A DNA stretch of 40,502 bases. Origin: Chitinophagales bacterium (GTDB lineage: Bacteria; Bacteroidota; Bacteroidia; Chitinophagales; CAIODY01). The notes under the pieces were generated by a model. The model was not told the origin of the DNA. It was given only the letters and a program-made list of their open reading frames with translations, and ran no database searches. A program made the position numbers and the translations under genes. Shown piece by piece: positions 31,818-40,502 of the stretch; positions within the stretch are counted from its first letter, which is position 1; each line of letters starts with the position of its first letter. Location: the NCBI GenBank assembly GCA_026461075.1, contig JAPJNH010000057.1:1-40502 (forward strand). The letters are read 5' to 3'.

Positions 31818-33724
31818 TGAAATTTTATAATTGGATGAAGGTATACCTGTTTGTTTTAGCAGGTGTTTTGATTAGTTTAAGTGCGAGTGCTGCCGATAAA
31901 ATTCCTGACGCCTCACAACATTCCTTTGCAAATCCACAGCAGGCTTATGTAACCCATTTAGATTGGAATGCTGCCATTGATTTTAATACTAAACGGATAA
32001 ATGCCACTGCGATTTGGGATATCAAGATTGTAGATCAAGATGCGAAAGAAATAATTTTTGATACGAGAGGACTTGCTATCAATTTAGAGGCTATCAAGGT
32101 GAATGGAAAACTTGTGAAGGCGTCTTTAGGGCCTATGAGCGAATTAGCATTTATGGGACAAGCATTGCATGTGCCTATTCATAAAGAAGCTAAAAAGGTT
32201 GAAATTCTCTATCATACAACAGATGCTTCTCAAGCGTTGCAATGGGTGGAGCCTACGCAAACACATAGCAAGACAGACCCCTTTTTATATACCCAATCTG
32301 AGGCTGCTTTAGCTAGATCATGGGTTCCTTGTCAAGATGCTCCAGGAATTCGTTTTACTTATGAAGCTCATTTGAGTGTTCCTGCTGGATTTCTTGCATT
32401 GATGAGTGTAGGTAATAATGCGAAGAGCACTAATTCTAAAAATGAGTATAATTATCAGCAGACACATCCAATTCCTTCGTATTTGTTAGCACTTGCAGTA
32501 GGTAAGTTGACGTATATTCCTTATCAAAATTCTGAATGTGGTATTTATGCGGAGCAAACATATGCAAGCACAGTTTTTAATGAATTTGATGCGATGCCTT
32601 CGATGGTAAAAGCCGCGAGTAAATTATATGGCAAATACGCGTGGGGAAGATTTGATGTAATTGTATTGCCACCTAGTTTCCCTTTTGGGGGGATGGAGAA
32701 TCCTAATTTAACCTTTGCTACTCCGACTGTCGTAACTGGTAGGAAGGATTTGGTAAACTTGGTTGCGCATGAATTGGCGCATAGTTGGAGTGGGAATTTG
32801 GTAACCAATGCGACTTGGAATGATTTCTGGTTGAACGAAGGCTTTACGATGTATGTGGAGCAACGGATAATGGAAGAGTTATATGGAAGAGACTTTGCAG
32901 AAATGCAAGCTGCTTTGGATGTGAACGATGTTAAGGTTGCGATTCAAGATTTTGGGGAGAAAAGTCCAGATACGCATTTGAAATTAAATTTAGCAAATCG
33001 TGATCCTGATGAGGGAATGACAGATATTGCTTATGATAAGGGTTATCTGTTTTTACGAATGTTGGAAGAATATTATGGTCGTCAAAAGTGGGATGCTTTT
33101 TTGAAATCCTATTTTACTACACATGCTTTTAGTTCTTTAACCACCGAAGATTTCTTAGCTTACTTGAGTAGTCAATTAGTAACTCCTGAGCCTCTTGTTG
33201 CTCCAGAACAAACTGCATGGCGTAAATTAAGAATTGATGAGTGGGTATATGGACCAGGCTTGCCTTCTAATACTCCTGTTGTTGTTGCGAAGCGATTTAA
33301 CAGTATTGATTCGGTGATGGAAATTGTCAGCAAGAATAGTACGTATGATTTGAATACCATTCTTAAAAAAGACTGGACGACTTTTGAGTGGCTTCGTTTT
33401 TTACAAGCCATTGATCCTAATACGGACAAGCGAATCCTTCAAAAATTAGATGAGACCTATCTTTTGACTGGGACAGATAATGCGGAAATAGCCACCGATT
33501 GGTATCTGTTATGTTTGAGGGCTAATTATGAAAGCGCTTTTCCTGCTATGAAAATGTTTTTAGGAAAGGTAGGGAGACGTAAATTTTTAATGCCCTTATA
33601 TTTTGAAATGAACAAGTCGGATGCAGGTAAAGTAATGGCGCTAGAAATTTACAGGAATTCCAAAAGTGTTTATCACTCCGTTTCTCGCAACACAATTTCG
33701 AATCTGTTGCAAACAGATTATTAG
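31817..33724 (+). CDS. M1-family metallopeptidase, exported
   Basis: A 635-residue aminopeptidase N/LTA4 hydrolase-like enzyme. A signal peptide is visible (MKVYLFVLAGVLISLSASAA, about 7-26). The zinc site is HELAH at 318-322 with the distal ligand E341 in LNEGFTMY, the exact HExxH-x18-E pattern. The substrate-binding motif is FPFGGMENPNLTF at about 287-299. The C-terminal helical domain is like that of LTA4 hydrolase. It should act on peptides in the periplasm or outside. Its ATG overlaps the dehydratase stop by one base, so it is coupled to the glycan genes. Confidence 0.93.
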   Translation: MKFYNWMKVYLFVLAGVLISLSASAADKIPDASQHSFANPQQAYVTHLDWNAAIDFNTKRINATAIWDIKIVDQDAKEIIFDTRGLAINLEAIKVNGKLVKASLGPMSELAFMGQALHVPIHKEAKKVEILYHTTDASQALQWVEPTQTHSKTDPFLYTQSEAALARSWVPCQDAPGIRFTYEAHLSVPAGFLALMSVGNNAKSTNSKNEYNYQQTHPIPSYLLALAVGKLTYIPYQNSECGIYAEQTYASTVFNEFDAMPSMVKAASKLYGKYAWGRFDVIVLPPSFPFGGMENPNLTFATPTVVTGRKDLVNLVAHELAHSWSGNLVTNATWNDFWLNEGFTMYVEQRIMEELYGRDFAEMQAALDVNDVKVAIQDFGEKSPDTHLKLNLANRDPDEGMTDIAYDKGYLFLRMLEEYYGRQKWDAFLKSYFTTHAFSSLTTEDFLAYLSSQLVTPEPLVAPEQTAWRKLRIDEWVYGPGLPSNTPVVVAKRFNSIDSVMEIVSKNSTYDLNTILKKDWTTFEWLRFLQAIDPNTDKRILQKLDETYLLTGTDNAEIATDWYLLCLRANYESAFPAMKMFLGKVGRRKFLMPLYFEMNKSDAGKVMALEIYRNSKSVYHSVSRNTISNLLQTDY

Positions 33725-33730
33725 AAGATT

Positions 33731-34078
33731 TTAGCTGTTTAAAAAAGCCTCTAATTCAGTGTAACTTTGTGTGATTTGGTCTTGCATATTGGCAAGATCT
33801 TCTAGTATGCTTTCATGGTTATTTGCAAGCATATCGTTTTCAATTTTTTTTGCCAGATCATAGGTGCTAGACATGCCCATGTAACCTAGTTGCGGAGCTA
33901 TTTTGTGTGCGCACCATTGCACACTATCAATACCTTGAAAGGATTGATTTTGGAAAGCGGTAACTAGTTTTCCTAACAGGTTAGGGGTGTCAGCAAGATA
34001 AAGCTGAATGAACTGCTTCATGGTGTCTTTATCACCACCAGTCATGTTGCTTAAATTATCTAAATTCGTGACTGCCAT
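33731..34078 (-). CDS. Histidine phosphotransfer (HPt) protein
   Basis: A 115-residue stand-alone HPt protein. The phosphorylated histidine is H58 in VQWCAHKIAPQLGYMGM, matching the H-K-(L/I)-x-P-x-x-x-x-x-G pattern, within an all-helical sequence. Such proteins pass a phosphoryl group between receiver domains. It starts 16 nt after the stop of the hybrid kinase gene in the same direction, so the two are probably one operon and one relay. No response regulator with an output domain is found in the window. It is convergent with the M1 gene (6-nt gap). Confidence 0.88.
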   Translation of the reverse strand: MAVTNLDNLSNMTGGDKDTMKQFIQLYLADTPNLLGKLVTAFQNQSFQGIDSVQWCAHKIAPQLGYMGMSSTYDLAKKIENDMLANNHESILEDLANMQDQITQSYTELEAFLNS

Positions 34079-34094
34079 AGTTAACTTCTTTCTT

Positions 34095-37000
34095 CTAAGA
34101 TAAGTATTTTTTTATTTTTTCAGCCATCTCATCTGGCTTGTAAGGCTTTCCGATAAAATCGTTCATACCTGCATCATAACATTCTTGTATTTCATGTGGA
34201 GTTACACCTGCGGTACAGGCTATGATTGGGATGTTTTTAGGGAATTCACCTGTTGTATTTCTAATTGCTTTGGCCGCTTCAATTCCTCCCATAATTGGCA
34301 TTTGGATATCCATTAGAACCAAGTTAAATCGTTCATGTTTTAGTTTTTCTAAAGATTCTTCACCATTTTCGGCCATGGTGATTTCAATGTCTGGAAAATG
34401 TTTTTGGATAACATTTTGAGCTAAAAGCTGGTTGAATTTATTGTCTTCGACTAATAGTATTCTTTTTTTTAATGGAATCGTGTTTTCGCTATCATTTTTT
34501 TGTGGCTCTTCTGTTAATTCTTGTTTTTGGCCGGGAAGGATTGCTTCTATCGAGGCGTCTTTAATTTCTTCTTTTTTTATTTCAGGTTTTGTGCTGTTTT
34601 CACCTGTGTCAAATTTTGGAATTCTTTTAAAACTGAAATCTAAAATAAATTCAGTGCCTTGATTTAATTCACTTTTTACATAAATATGACCACCCATCAA
34701 CTCCGTCATTTGCTTAGTGATAGATAAACCTAATCCGGTTCCACCATATAGTTTATTGCTGTCTGAAGAGGCTCTTGTAAAACTTTCGAAGATGTTTTCA
34801 ATTTTGTCAGTGGATATGCCTATTCCAGTATCGCTAACTACGAAGCGAAGCTTTATATCATTATTGTTTGATTCGATTAATTTGATATCTAAAGCCACAT
34901 ATCCTACATGTGTGAATTTGATAGCGTTACCTAAAAGATTGGTTAAAATTTGACTTAATTTAATTTCATCACCAATAATTGTATTATCAATAGCAGGGTC
35001 AATATTTGCGATTAAGCGTAATTTCTTCTCGTGTGCTTTTAATTCTATGATTTCAAAAAGCTTGCGAATACTTTCTTTGAGATGGAATGGGTGTTGATTC
35101 AATTCCATTTTTCCCGATTCTAGCTTCGCATAATCTAAGATATCATTGATTAGCAGTAGCAAATTGCCACTCGCATTTTTAATAGCACTTACATAACCAT
35201 TCTGTTGTTCATCTAGATTTGTTTTTGCTAATAATTCACTAAATCCAACAACCGCATTCATTGGTGTTCGCATTTCATGACTCATATTCGCGAGAAAGGA
35301 CTGCTTCATTTTCAAACTCTCCTGATCAACTGCCGCTTTCTTTTCTTGAATAAATTTGCGGTAAATGAATAGATAAGTGAAATAGAAAGCGATTAAAAGA
35401 AGGATAATTATTGCTGAAATAAACCACCAGGTCTTATAGAATGGAGCCTTAATGATAACTATTAAAGTTTGACTCGATTCCACCCATTCTCCGTCGCCGT
35501 TGGATACTTTAAATTTGAAAGTATAAGTGCCCGGACAGACCTTGTTAAATTCTATATGATGGTTGTTACCACAATATACCCAATCTCTATTCCAGCCCTC
35601 CAGGATATATGCATATTGAATGTTTGGACCATTGTTAAAATCAATGGCCATTATGTCGATAGCAAAATTTGAGTTTTTATAGCTTAAAGAAACTTTACTT
35701 GTTACGGAATCTAAAGCTGTTAATGTAAGTTGCTCTCCATTTACACTTACCTTTTGAATGCTTGTGAGTGAACGCAGATATTTACTTTCTAAACTATCTG
35801 GATGGAATGATATGATCGAATTGTTCCCACCCCAATAGGTATATCCGGATTTGCCTACATAGAAACTATTTGGATTGAAGTTGTAGTTTTTAATGCCGAA
35901 AGCAGCACCAAATTCATTGCATTCATTACTAGCAATATTGTATTTATAAATTCCCTTATTTGAGCTAATCCATAATTTGCCATTTCCTGAGGTGTAGATA
36001 GAAGCGATTTCTAAGCCACTTAATATTGGATTATTGATACGAATAATGGCATTCGTTTTCTTTTCGAATAAATTTATCCCTCCGTCATAAGTGCCTATCC
36101 AAACTCCGTTAGAATCTTCTGCCAAACAAGTAATATTATTTGAACTAAGGCTATTTTGATTCTCTAGTTGATGTTTTAAATATATGGAGTTGTTATTGTA
36201 TGGATTCTTGATTTTTATGCCGAAGTTACTCGTAATCCATAGTTGGTCGTTTTTACTCAAATAGATAGTGCTTATAACTTCTTTTGTGTTTAAGTCAACC
36301 GATTGAATATCCGGAAAGTCGGTGATTGCGTTATTACTTAAACTCAACTGTTTCAAGAACTCAATTCCACCAAACCAAATACAATTTCTTTTTTCATCAA
36401 AACAAATTGTTTTTATTGCCAATCCATTTGAAGTATAAATGATTTCTGCTGTCCTGTTTAATTTGTCAATGGAATAGATATTGTTATCCGTATTAATGAA
36501 TAGTTTATTCTTGCTCTGGGTAATTGACTGCACATTGTTTTGGAGCAAATGATTAAATCCGATTTCATTAACTCCGTAATGCAAGATTTGATTGCCATTT
36601 CTTTGATAACATTGCAGTCCGTAGTTTTGTGTGGCAATCCATAGGTTGCCTTGTTCATCTTCCAAAAGGTTGTTTATCCAAATGGGTTCATTTAAATTGA
36701 AAGGGGATAGGCGGAGGTCAATTTTATTTATAGTGTTGGTATTCGGAATAAAACACAAATCAAGATTGTGTAGTAGCCATATATTGCCACTGACATCACA
36801 TTTAATTCCATTGATTCGATTGATATCAGAATCGGTACTAAACTGCTTTTTTTGTAAATTGTAGCCTGTGAAATTTAATTGATGACCTTGTTTAGTGCTA
36901 TACCAAATTCCAAAATTGTCTATCGCAAAGGTTTCTATTTCAGATTCGGTAATTGGATTGTTTGAAAATAAACGTATAAAGTTGGCCGACGGATTTTTAT

Positions 37001-37790
37001 CAGATTTTATCCATATTTCGTTGCCATTATTTAATATCGCTACCTTTCCGGCTTTGTCAATTTCGATGTGCTCGATTTTGGCTAAGCCATTTTGGCTATT
37101 TTGTATTTCTGGATGGTAGTTAAATTGGTTCTTGACTACATCTAAGTAAAGCAAACCTGTCTCCGTTCCAACCCAAACTATTTTGTCGCCTTGACACTTT
37201 ATGTCTAATATTCTTGATTGCGGCAACGATCCTCCAAAAGGTGCAGGCAAATAACTCTTGAATTTAAAGTTGTTATCTGCGATATTTATTTTATTTAACC
37301 CTTCATTACTAGCCACCCATAAATTATTGGCTACATCAGAGTCAATACAATAAATACTGTCTCCTTGTAATCGAATTGGTGCGTATTTGTCACCACATAC
37401 CAATTGATTGGTTTGTGTCCAAAAATTGTATAAAAGGATTTGGTTATCGGTATTTACTATCCAAAATCGATGCGAGTCTGCTTTACGTATAAATTTTACC
37501 GCAACTGTCGATGTACGAATACCTTGGCCTTGTAAGTTGATTTTATTCAGATGTATTCCATCATAATTGAACAGACCAATTGAACTGCAAATCCAAATTC
37601 TTCCTTCCTTCTCTTGGTACCAATCAAGCGTAGATACAGTGCCGTATCCAAATTTGGTAAAAATGTCTTGACAGGTTTGTTCCTTAGGCACAATTGGGCC
37701 TTCTTGCGCTAGAGATTTGCTTGCTAAAATAGAAGTAAATATCAAGGCAAGTGAAAGGAGTCGACCATATCTAAAAAAGGCATTTTTCAC
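34095..37790 (-). CDS. Hybrid sensor histidine kinase with periplasmic beta-propeller
   Basis: A 1231-residue protein starting with GTG; an in-frame stop lies 24 nt upstream and no ATG fits. A signal peptide (about 1-28) precedes a periplasmic part with two-component-propeller repeats (pattern such as DEQGNLWIATQNYGLQCY or DSNGVWIGTYDGGINLFEKK) and a Y_Y_Y-like domain (about 690-770). A transmembrane helix spans 788-810. HisKA has H838 in NMSHEMRTPMNAVVGFSEL; HATPase has NLLGNAIKFTHVGYV, DTGIGIS and GTGLGLSITKQM. The receiver has D1161 in LVLMDIQMPIMGG and K in IGKPYKP. It resembles Bacteroidota hybrid two-component sensors but lacks the C-terminal AraC-type DNA-binding domain. Confidence 0.95.
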   Translation of the reverse strand: MKNAFFRYGRLLSLALIFTSILASKSLAQEGPIVPKEQTCQDIFTKFGYGTVSTLDWYQEKEGRIWICSSIGLFNYDGIHLNKINLQGQGIRTSTVAVKFIRKADSHRFWIVNTDNQILLYNFWTQTNQLVCGDKYAPIRLQGDSIYCIDSDVANNLWVASNEGLNKINIADNNFKFKSYLPAPFGGSLPQSRILDIKCQGDKIVWVGTETGLLYLDVVKNQFNYHPEIQNSQNGLAKIEHIEIDKAGKVAILNNGNEIWIKSDKNPSANFIRLFSNNPITESEIETFAIDNFGIWYSTKQGHQLNFTGYNLQKKQFSTDSDINRINGIKCDVSGNIWLLHNLDLCFIPNTNTINKIDLRLSPFNLNEPIWINNLLEDEQGNLWIATQNYGLQCYQRNGNQILHYGVNEIGFNHLLQNNVQSITQSKNKLFINTDNNIYSIDKLNRTAEIIYTSNGLAIKTICFDEKRNCIWFGGIEFLKQLSLSNNAITDFPDIQSVDLNTKEVISTIYLSKNDQLWITSNFGIKIKNPYNNNSIYLKHQLENQNSLSSNNITCLAEDSNGVWIGTYDGGINLFEKKTNAIIRINNPILSGLEIASIYTSGNGKLWISSNKGIYKYNIASNECNEFGAAFGIKNYNFNPNSFYVGKSGYTYWGGNNSIISFHPDSLESKYLRSLTSIQKVSVNGEQLTLTALDSVTSKVSLSYKNSNFAIDIMAIDFNNGPNIQYAYILEGWNRDWVYCGNNHHIEFNKVCPGTYTFKFKVSNGDGEWVESSQTLIVIIKAPFYKTWWFISAIIILLLIAFYFTYLFIYRKFIQEKKAAVDQESLKMKQSFLANMSHEMRTPMNAVVGFSELLAKTNLDEQQNGYVSAIKNASGNLLLLINDILDYAKLESGKMELNQHPFHLKESIRKLFEIIELKAHEKKLRLIANIDPAIDNTIIGDEIKLSQILTNLLGNAIKFTHVGYVALDIKLIESNNNDIKLRFVVSDTGIGISTDKIENIFESFTRASSDSNKLYGGTGLGLSITKQMTELMGGHIYVKSELNQGTEFILDFSFKRIPKFDTGENSTKPEIKKEEIKDASIEAILPGQKQELTEEPQKNDSENTIPLKKRILLVEDNKFNQLLAQNVIQKHFPDIEITMAENGEESLEKLKHERFNLVLMDIQMPIMGGIEAAKAIRNTTGEFPKNIPIIACTAGVTPHEIQECYDAGMNDFIGKPYKPDEMAEKIKKYLS

Positions 37791-37965
37791 AAGGGTCGGG
37801 AATGTATAGTTTTAATTCCGATTATACAATAGGTAATTCTCGTATTTTTATACGTTAAATAATATATAAAAAATTAAAAATCAATAATAAAATAATTTTT
37901 ACTTCTTTTATTTAGTCCTAATTTTTGGATGTTCTTGTTTACTTGTTGAAAGAAATCGTCCTGAA

Positions 37966-37992
37966 TTTTTTCTGCTTTGTTTTTTCTGCTTG
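37966..37992 (+). repeat. Short tandem repeat upstream of the ABC exporter gene
   Basis: TTTTTTCTGCTTTG (37966-37979) is followed directly by TTTTTTCTGCTTG (37980-37992), two near-identical units. They lie 22 nt before the ABC exporter ATG, in the 224-nt divergent region 37791-38014. That region also has a short CGTAT-TTTT-ATACG inverted repeat at 37841-37854. No complete -33/-7 promoter was found there by eye; TTTG at 37976-37979 with a poor -7 (TAAACTTA at 38002) is the nearest candidate. Confidence 0.5.
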
Positions 37993-38014
37993 ATATTTAT
38001 TTAAACTTAGGATT

Positions 38015-40198
38015 ATGTCATTTCAATTCTTTCCACAATATGATGCAATGGATTGTGGTCCTGCCTGTTTGCAAATGATTCTGAACTATCATGGTTCTAG
38101 TGTTTCGCTTCAGAAAATTAGAAGTCATGCCTTTTTGAATAAAACGGGTGTGAGTTTATTAAGTTTGAGCAATGTTGCCAAAGAATATGGTTTTGAATCA
38201 ATAGCAGCTCAATTGTCCATTTCGCAATTACGTCAAGAGTTTAATAGTCCTTGCATAATTCATTGGAAAGGAAATCACTTTGTTGTATTACTTGCGATGA
38301 ATAATAAGTCAATACAAATTGCGGATCCGGCGCATGGAATGTTAGATTTACCACTGACAGCTTTAGATCAGTTTTGGATACAAGATGGAAAAGACGGGGT
38401 TGTACTTTTTATTCAAGCTAATTCAAATCAAAAAAATAATGCGAATTCTGGATTAAGCCAATTGTCCTTTCAACCGATTAAACAACTTTTGAGTTATTTA
38501 AAGCCATTTCAAGGCTTGCTTAATCAACTTTGGTTAGGTCTATTCATTGCTTGTGTTTTTGATTTGCTTTTACCCTTTACAACGCAATCAATGATTGATT
38601 ATGGGGTTAATTTTAAACAAATATCCTTCGTTAATTTATTATTGATTGCCCAGTTAGGAATTTTCTTTAGCAGGACCTTTATTGATTGGGTGCGCAGCAA
38701 AATATTGTTATATGTAGGAGCTGAAGTTAATCTGGCAATTGTTTCCGATTTTCTAAACAAGTTGATGCGTTTACCCATTTCTTTTTTTGATGGGAAGCAT
38801 GTAGGAGATATTAGTCAACGTGTAAACGATCAAAAGAAATTAGAGGTCTTTTTAACAGCTAATACACTCACTACTTTTTTTGCATTATTTAATCTTTTTA
38901 TATATGCCGCTGTGCTAATTTATTTTAGTATCAGTATCTTCTTTGTGTTTTTCTTAGGAGCAGCAGCGAGTATTATTTGGATTCTTTATTTTCAAAAAGA
39001 ACGTAAAAAATTAGATTACCTAAGTTTTCAAAAGTTATCACAGACGCAATCACAGCTGTATGATCTAGTAACTGCGATGCCCGATATAAAATTGTCTGGT
39101 GCTTCGTCAAGAAAAACGTCTCAATGGCGTAGTGCTCAAATTGAATTGTATAAACTTAAAACAAAATTGTTGAACGTTAATCGAATGCAACAATTTGGGT
39201 CTGCGTTTTTTAATCAATTTAAAAATATCCTCATTACTTATATTGCTGCTAAAGAAGTCATCAATGGAAGTAATGGAATGACTCTCGGAGCCTTGATAGC
39301 TATTTCCTTTATTGTTGGCCAAATGAATGCTCCGATAGAAAAGTTGCTTGATTTTATCCGCTCTTGGCAAGATGCAAAATTAAGTATGCTTCGCTTGAAT
39401 GAAGTTCATGAAATGAAGGATGAAGAGAATCAAGAAAGCAATAATTCTTTCACCTTTAAGGATGCAATTAAGTTTGAAAATATATCCTTCAGCTATAGTG
39501 GTGATCTCCGTTTCGCTGCTTTGAAAGATATTAATTTATCCATTCATTATGGTAAAACTACAGCGATTGTCGGAGCGAGTGGCAGTGGTAAATCTACTTT
39601 AGTAAAGTTGCTCTTGAAATTTTATGAGCCATTGCATGGTGATATAAAAATTGATAATGGATACCTGAGTTCAATAAACGCAACCGCTTGGAGAAATGGT
39701 TTAGGCGTTGTATTGCAAGACGGTGTTTTATTCAGCGATACAATTGCAAGTAATATCGTCGCTACTAGTGAAATTTATGAGGAAGAAAAGATGAATCAAG
39801 TGCTACGTCAGACAAATCTTTTAAGTTACATAAGTAATCTGCCTAGCGGTATTCAAACAATGGTAGGACAGAATGGGGAAGGATTGAGCGCTGGTCAAAA
39901 GCAAAGAATTCTATTGGCGCGCGCCATTTACAAAGATCCTGGGCTCTTAATATTAGATGAAGCGACTTCCGCCTTGGACGCCGTAAATGAAAAGGAAATT
40001 GTAAATCAGTTAGTCAAGGTAACTTCTAATAAAACCGTTATTGTAATAGCGCATCGTTTAAGTACGGTAAAGAATGCGGATCAAATTGTCGTGATGGAAG
40101 ATGGAAGGATTAAAGAAGTTGGTAATCATGATCAATTAATCAACCAGAAAGGGGCTTATTATAATTTGGTTAAAAACCAGCTTGATTTGAATGTTTAA
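38015..40198 (+). CDS. Peptidase-containing ABC exporter (C39 family)
   Basis: A 727-residue fusion of three parts. Residues 1-135 form a C39 cysteine peptidase with Q8, C14 (AMDCGPACLQ), H88 (KGNHFVVLL) and D104 (IADPAHGML), so the triad is complete. Residues about 165-440 are a six-helix ABC membrane domain. Residues about 480-727 are the ATPase with GASGSGKST (Walker A), LSAGQKQR (signature), LLILDEATSALD (Walker B) and the H-loop VIVIAHRLSTV. Such transporters cleave a double-glycine leader and export the peptide. No peptide gene, HlyD-type adaptor or TolC is seen nearby. It is divergent from the sensor kinase gene. Confidence 0.95.
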   Translation: MSFQFFPQYDAMDCGPACLQMILNYHGSSVSLQKIRSHAFLNKTGVSLLSLSNVAKEYGFESIAAQLSISQLRQEFNSPCIIHWKGNHFVVLLAMNNKSIQIADPAHGMLDLPLTALDQFWIQDGKDGVVLFIQANSNQKNNANSGLSQLSFQPIKQLLSYLKPFQGLLNQLWLGLFIACVFDLLLPFTTQSMIDYGVNFKQISFVNLLLIAQLGIFFSRTFIDWVRSKILLYVGAEVNLAIVSDFLNKLMRLPISFFDGKHVGDISQRVNDQKKLEVFLTANTLTTFFALFNLFIYAAVLIYFSISIFFVFFLGAAASIIWILYFQKERKKLDYLSFQKLSQTQSQLYDLVTAMPDIKLSGASSRKTSQWRSAQIELYKLKTKLLNVNRMQQFGSAFFNQFKNILITYIAAKEVINGSNGMTLGALIAISFIVGQMNAPIEKLLDFIRSWQDAKLSMLRLNEVHEMKDEENQESNNSFTFKDAIKFENISFSYSGDLRFAALKDINLSIHYGKTTAIVGASGSGKSTLVKLLLKFYEPLHGDIKIDNGYLSSINATAWRNGLGVVLQDGVLFSDTIASNIVATSEIYEEEKMNQVLRQTNLLSYISNLPSGIQTMVGQNGEGLSAGQKQRILLARAIYKDPGLLILDEATSALDAVNEKEIVNQLVKVTSNKTVIVIAHRLSTVKNADQIVVMEDGRIKEVGNHDQLINQKGAYYNLVKNQLDLNV

Positions 40199-40204
40199 TA
40201 AAAT

Positions 40205-40232
40205 AAAAAACGGCCTACGGGCCGTTTTTTTT
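40205..40232. terminator. Bidirectional intrinsic terminator after the ABC exporter gene
   Basis: CGGCC (40211-40215) and GGCCG (40220-40224) pair around TACG. The A-run 40205-40210 and the T-run 40225-40232 extend the stem and serve as U-runs for both strands. It lies between the convergent exporter gene (plus) and the DUF4956-like gene (minus), whose stop codon shares the last T of the run. Confidence 0.9.
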
Positions 40233-40502
40233 AATCGTCATCATTATCTCCTGTGGAGGATTGATTGCCTTCAACTTCTTTTGAGTAATAATATGCTTTA
40301 ATTCTTGCGACATCGCGAAGGAAATCAATTCTTAAGATATCAAAGCGATGCACAGGTAAGCCTGTTCTTGTTCTTAAATCTTTAAGCATCGCTTCCTTGT
40401 TTTCTGGTGTAATTAAATCTATGCGTTCGTAATCGATATCTTTCACATTCTCATTCGTCAAATTGCGCCAAATCCAGCTATCTAAAACATAGGTCATTCC
40501 TA
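40231..40502 (-). CDS. DUF4956-like protein, C-terminal part (runs off the edge)
   Basis: The 3' portion of a minus-strand gene. The frame stays open to the window edge beyond an internal ATG at 40497, so the true start lies outside. The visible end has DYERIDLITPENKEAMLKDL followed by RTRTGLPVHRFDIL and RIDFLRDVARIKAYYYSKE. This resembles the cytoplasmic C-terminal part of DUF4956 membrane proteins, whose function is unknown. The acidic tail GDNDDD is last. The match is from memory of the family, so the confidence is moderate. Confidence 0.55.
   Translation of the reverse strand, partial: GMTYVLDSWIWRNLTNENVKDIDYERIDLITPENKEAMLKDLRTRTGLPVHRFDILRIDFLRDVARIKAYYYSKEVEGNQSSTGDNDDD

Noticed and set aside
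34222-36864. Several 60-80 codon plus-strand frames inside the sensor kinase gene
   Set aside because: All lie opposite a clear kinase coding sequence with full domain motifs; they look like antisense shadows.
34095-37790. Classical one-protein hybrid two-component regulator (HTCS) with AraC output
   Set aside because: The sequence ends right after the receiver domain (IGKPYKP then a short helix); no HTH is present.
37802-37858. 18-codon ORF (MYSFNSDYTIGNSRIFIR) upstream of the C39 exporter
   Set aside because: Considered as a cargo peptide, but it has no double-glycine leader motif and is too short.
1-40502. CRISPR arrays, insertion sequences, tRNA or rRNA genes, phage genes
   Set aside because: No regularly spaced repeats, transposase or integrase motifs, or cloverleaf-like sequences were seen in a by-eye reading.

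Overview
The window reads as a chromosomal segment of a low-to-moderate GC member of the Bacteroidota, probably Chitinophagia/Sphingobacteriia-like. The phylum rests on three things. Promoters match the Bacteroidota -33 TTTG / -7 TAnnTTTG pattern. Ribosomal-protein genes start without clear Shine-Dalgarno sequences. IspG has the long form with a central insert, and S14 and L36 are the zinc-free types. The family-level placement is inference. No tRNA, rRNA, CRISPR array, insertion sequence or prophage was seen, and no stretch longer than 300 bases lacks a gene.

Region 1 (about 80-15072, plus strand) is the fused S10-spc-alpha ribosomal supercluster: rplC-rplD-rplW-rplB-rpsS-rplV-rpsC-rplP-rpmC-rpsQ-rplN-rplX-rplE-rpsN-rpsH-rplF-rplR-rpsE-rpmD-rplO-secY-map-infA-rpmJ-rpsM-rpsK-rpsD-rpoA-rplQ. 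It opens with a very good promoter directly before rplC, and rpsJ is not adjacent. It closes with a 13-bp, GAAA-loop bidirectional terminator. Two very short genes, rpmD (59 codons) and rpmJ (38 codons), are present. Most gaps are 10-40 nt. Four non-coding spots carry inverted repeats: the rplC leader, rplF-rplR, rpsM-rpsK and rpsD-rpoA. These are the best candidates here for undescribed cis-acting RNA elements.

Region 2 (15110-20968, minus strand) is a tight housekeeping run, transcribed LysE-type transporter, glyS, argS, pyk, acyl-CoA thioesterase. Region 3 (21121-26498) holds ispG (plus), a BamE-like secreted protein and a Nudix hydrolase (minus, overlapping TAATG), then pyrE and a GT-C-like membrane protein (plus). 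Region 4 (26495-33724) is envelope-related: UDP-glucose 6-dehydrogenase and a low-molecular-weight tyrosine phosphatase on minus, then ftsY, a phosphoglycosyl transferase, a PglF/CapD-type sugar-nucleotide dehydratase and an M1 aminopeptidase on plus. Together they suggest glycan precursor synthesis and initiation of a lipid-linked glycan.

Region 5 (33731-40502) holds a signalling pair on minus: a 1231-residue hybrid sensor kinase with a periplasmic propeller, and a free HPt protein. Divergent from it is a C39-peptidase ABC exporter with a complete catalytic triad, followed by a bidirectional terminator and the 3' part of a DUF4956-like gene that runs off the edge. At pyrE, argS, the phosphatase gene and ispG, a -7-like motif lies only 4-6 nt before the ATG, which suggests leaderless transcripts.
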